Positions 13,511 to 14,547 of a stretch of DNA of 14,547 nucleotides are shown in pieces (position 1 is the first letter of the stretch; each line of letters starts with the position of its first letter). Source of the DNA: an uncultured Oscillospiraceae bacterium (GTDB taxonomy: Bacteria; Bacillota; Clostridia; Oscillospirales; Acutalibacteraceae). Made by a program: the position numbers and the translations under genes. Below the pieces are notes generated by a model that made no database searches, was not told the origin of the DNA, and worked only from the letters and a program-made list of their open reading frames with translations. The stretch spans positions 1-14,547 of the forward strand of contig UREO01000039.1 of assembly GCA_900546895.1 (NCBI GenBank), in the 5' to 3' direction.

Positions 13511-14257
13511 ATGTCAGTAGTATCAATGAAACAGCTTTTGGAGGCCGGCGTTCACTTCGGTCACCAGACCAGAAGATGGAACCCGAAAATGGCTCCGTAT
13601 ATCTTTACGGAACGCAACGGCATCTACATCATCGACCTGCAGAAAACCGTCAAGAAGTTGGAAGACGCGTACAACTTTGTCCGCAGCCTTTCCGCTGAAG
13701 GCAAATCCGTCCTGTTTGTCGGCACCAAAAAGCAGGCTCAGGATTCCGTGAGGGATGAAGCGGAACGCGCGGGCGCTTACTTTGTCAACGCGCGCTGGTT
13801 GGGCGGCATGCTGACCAACTTTCGTACGATCCGCCGCAGAATCGACCGTTTAAACCAGCTCAAGGCCATGGAAGAAGACGGTACCTTTGACCTTCTGCCG
13901 AAAAAAGAAGTCATTAAGCTTCGCCTTGAAATTGAAAAGCTCGAGAAATTCCTGGGCGGCATCAAGGATATGAAACAAATTCCCGGCGCACTGTTTATTG
14001 TTGACCCGCGCAAAGAGAGAATCGCTGTAGCGGAAGCCAAAAAGCTTGGCATCCCGATTGTCGCGATTGTCGACACCAACTGTGATCCGGATGAAATCGA
14101 TTATGTTATTCCCGGCAACGACGACGCAATTCGTGCCGTTAAGCTGATTTCCGCAACGGTTGCAAACGCGATCGTCGAGGGCAAGGAAGGCCAGATGGGC
14201 GCCGCTGCCGCCGAAGCGGAGGAAGCCAAAGTGAATGAAGCAGTAGCCGCGGTATAA
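13511..14257 (+). CDS. rpsB: 30S ribosomal protein S2
   Basis: S2 binds late to the 30S subunit between head and body and is needed for S1 recruitment in many bacteria. The 248-residue protein shows the family signatures MKQLLEAGVHFGHQTRRWNP, IDLQKTVKKLE, FVGTKKQAQDSV, NARWLGGMLTNFRTI, GALFIVDPRKERIAVAEA and IPIVAIVDTNCDPDEIDYVIPGND (shown here only in part for each block). An acidic, alanine-rich tail ends the protein, as in many Gram-positive S2 proteins. AAGGAGG (13498-13504) lies six bases before the ATG. tsf follows after 55 bases, the standard bacterial arrangement. Confidence 0.99.
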   Translation: MSVVSMKQLLEAGVHFGHQTRRWNPKMAPYIFTERNGIYIIDLQKTVKKLEDAYNFVRSLSAEGKSVLFVGTKKQAQDSVRDEAERAGAYFVNARWLGGMLTNFRTIRRRIDRLNQLKAMEEDGTFDLLPKKEVIKLRLEIEKLEKFLGGIKDMKQIPGALFIVDPRKERIAVAEAKKLGIPIVAIVDTNCDPDEIDYVIPGNDDAIRAVKLISATVANAIVEGKEGQMGAAAAEAEEAKVNEAVAAV

Positions 14258-14312
14258 TCGGTGATATGCGCAAATGATAAATAAAACGAATATTTAGAGC
14301 GGAGGAAATAGA

Positions 14313-14547
14313 ATGGCTTTTACAGCTAAAGATGTTGCAGCGCTTCGTGAGAAGACCGGCTGCGGGATGATGGACTGCAAAAAAGCACTGGAAGCATCTA
14401 ACGGAGATATGGATGCCGCGATCGACTTTTTAAGAGAGAAAGGTCTTGCGGCCGCTACGAAAAAGGCGGGCCGTATTGCAGCCGAGGGCGTTGCTTTTGC
14501 GTGCCTGAACGAGGAAGGAACCGTCGGTGTGGACATCGAGGTCAACG
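14313..14547 (+). CDS. tsf: Elongation factor Ts, 5' part (cut by window end)
   Basis: EF-Ts promotes exchange of GDP for GTP on EF-Tu. Only the first 78 codons are in the window. They encode the N-terminal UBA-like domain with the hallmark AKDVAALREKTGCGMMDCKK, then ALEASNGDMDAAIDFLREKG and the start of the core domain (KKAGRIAAEG, followed by a strand reading VGVDIEVN). GGAGG (14301-14305) lies seven bases before the ATG. It follows rpsB by 55 bases with no terminator or new promoter visible, so it should be co-transcribed. The reading frame is intact up to the window edge. Confidence 0.98.
   Translation, partial: MAFTAKDVAALREKTGCGMMDCKKALEASNGDMDAAIDFLREKGLAAATKKAGRIAAEGVAFACLNEEGTVGVDIEVN

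Overview
The window looks like chromosomal core DNA from an endospore-forming, low-to-mid GC Firmicute of the class Clostridia. A Ruminococcaceae/Oscillospiraceae-type lineage is my inference. The basis is the sporulation set spoIIGA-sigE, sigG and a YlmC/YmxH-type gene, a Bacillus-like MazF, strong AGGAGG ribosome binding sites, TTG and GTG starts, and the neighbourhood acpS-nnrDE-lipoprotein-mazF. The first 46 bases are not genomic: they match a Nextera i7 primer/adapter, so the window begins at an untrimmed contig end.

Layout. Positions 103-3963 hold malQ and glgP, a two-gene glycogen/maltodextrin breakdown unit. Positions 4071-6993 hold an overlapping operon with its own promoter: a small membrane protein of unknown function, acpS, the bifunctional NAD(P)HX repair enzyme nnrDE and a small probable lipoprotein, closed by a terminator. 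mazF (7154-7525) follows with no mazE or alr. Only a 28-codon reading frame overlaps its start. The 284 bases after mazF hold a candidate small RNA, a strong terminator and the spoIIGA promoter.

Positions 7810-9420 encode SpoIIGA, the membrane protease that activates pro-sigma-E, and pro-sigma-E itself. A minus-strand pair follows: a family 6 DNA-deoxyinosine glycosylase and the tRNA CCA-adding enzyme. sigG (11453-12223), with a sigma-F-type promoter, comes next on the plus strand. A minus-strand inorganic pyrophosphatase then faces a YlmC/YmxH-like gene across overlapping divergent promoters. The window closes with rpsB and the 5' part of tsf.

The sporulation genes form the mother-cell step (SpoIIGA to sigma-E) and the late forespore step (sigma-G) of one cascade. 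Their Bacillus-like order is interrupted by the reversed housekeeping genes. Both convergent junctions carry hairpins with T-runs on both strands. I found no mobile element, CRISPR array, rRNA or tRNA, and no clearly new multi-gene system. The most interesting items are the antitoxin-less mazF with its structured leader and small ORF, the shared -35 palindrome between ppa and the ylmC-like gene, the inverted repeat around the spoIIGA -10, and the candidate small RNA.
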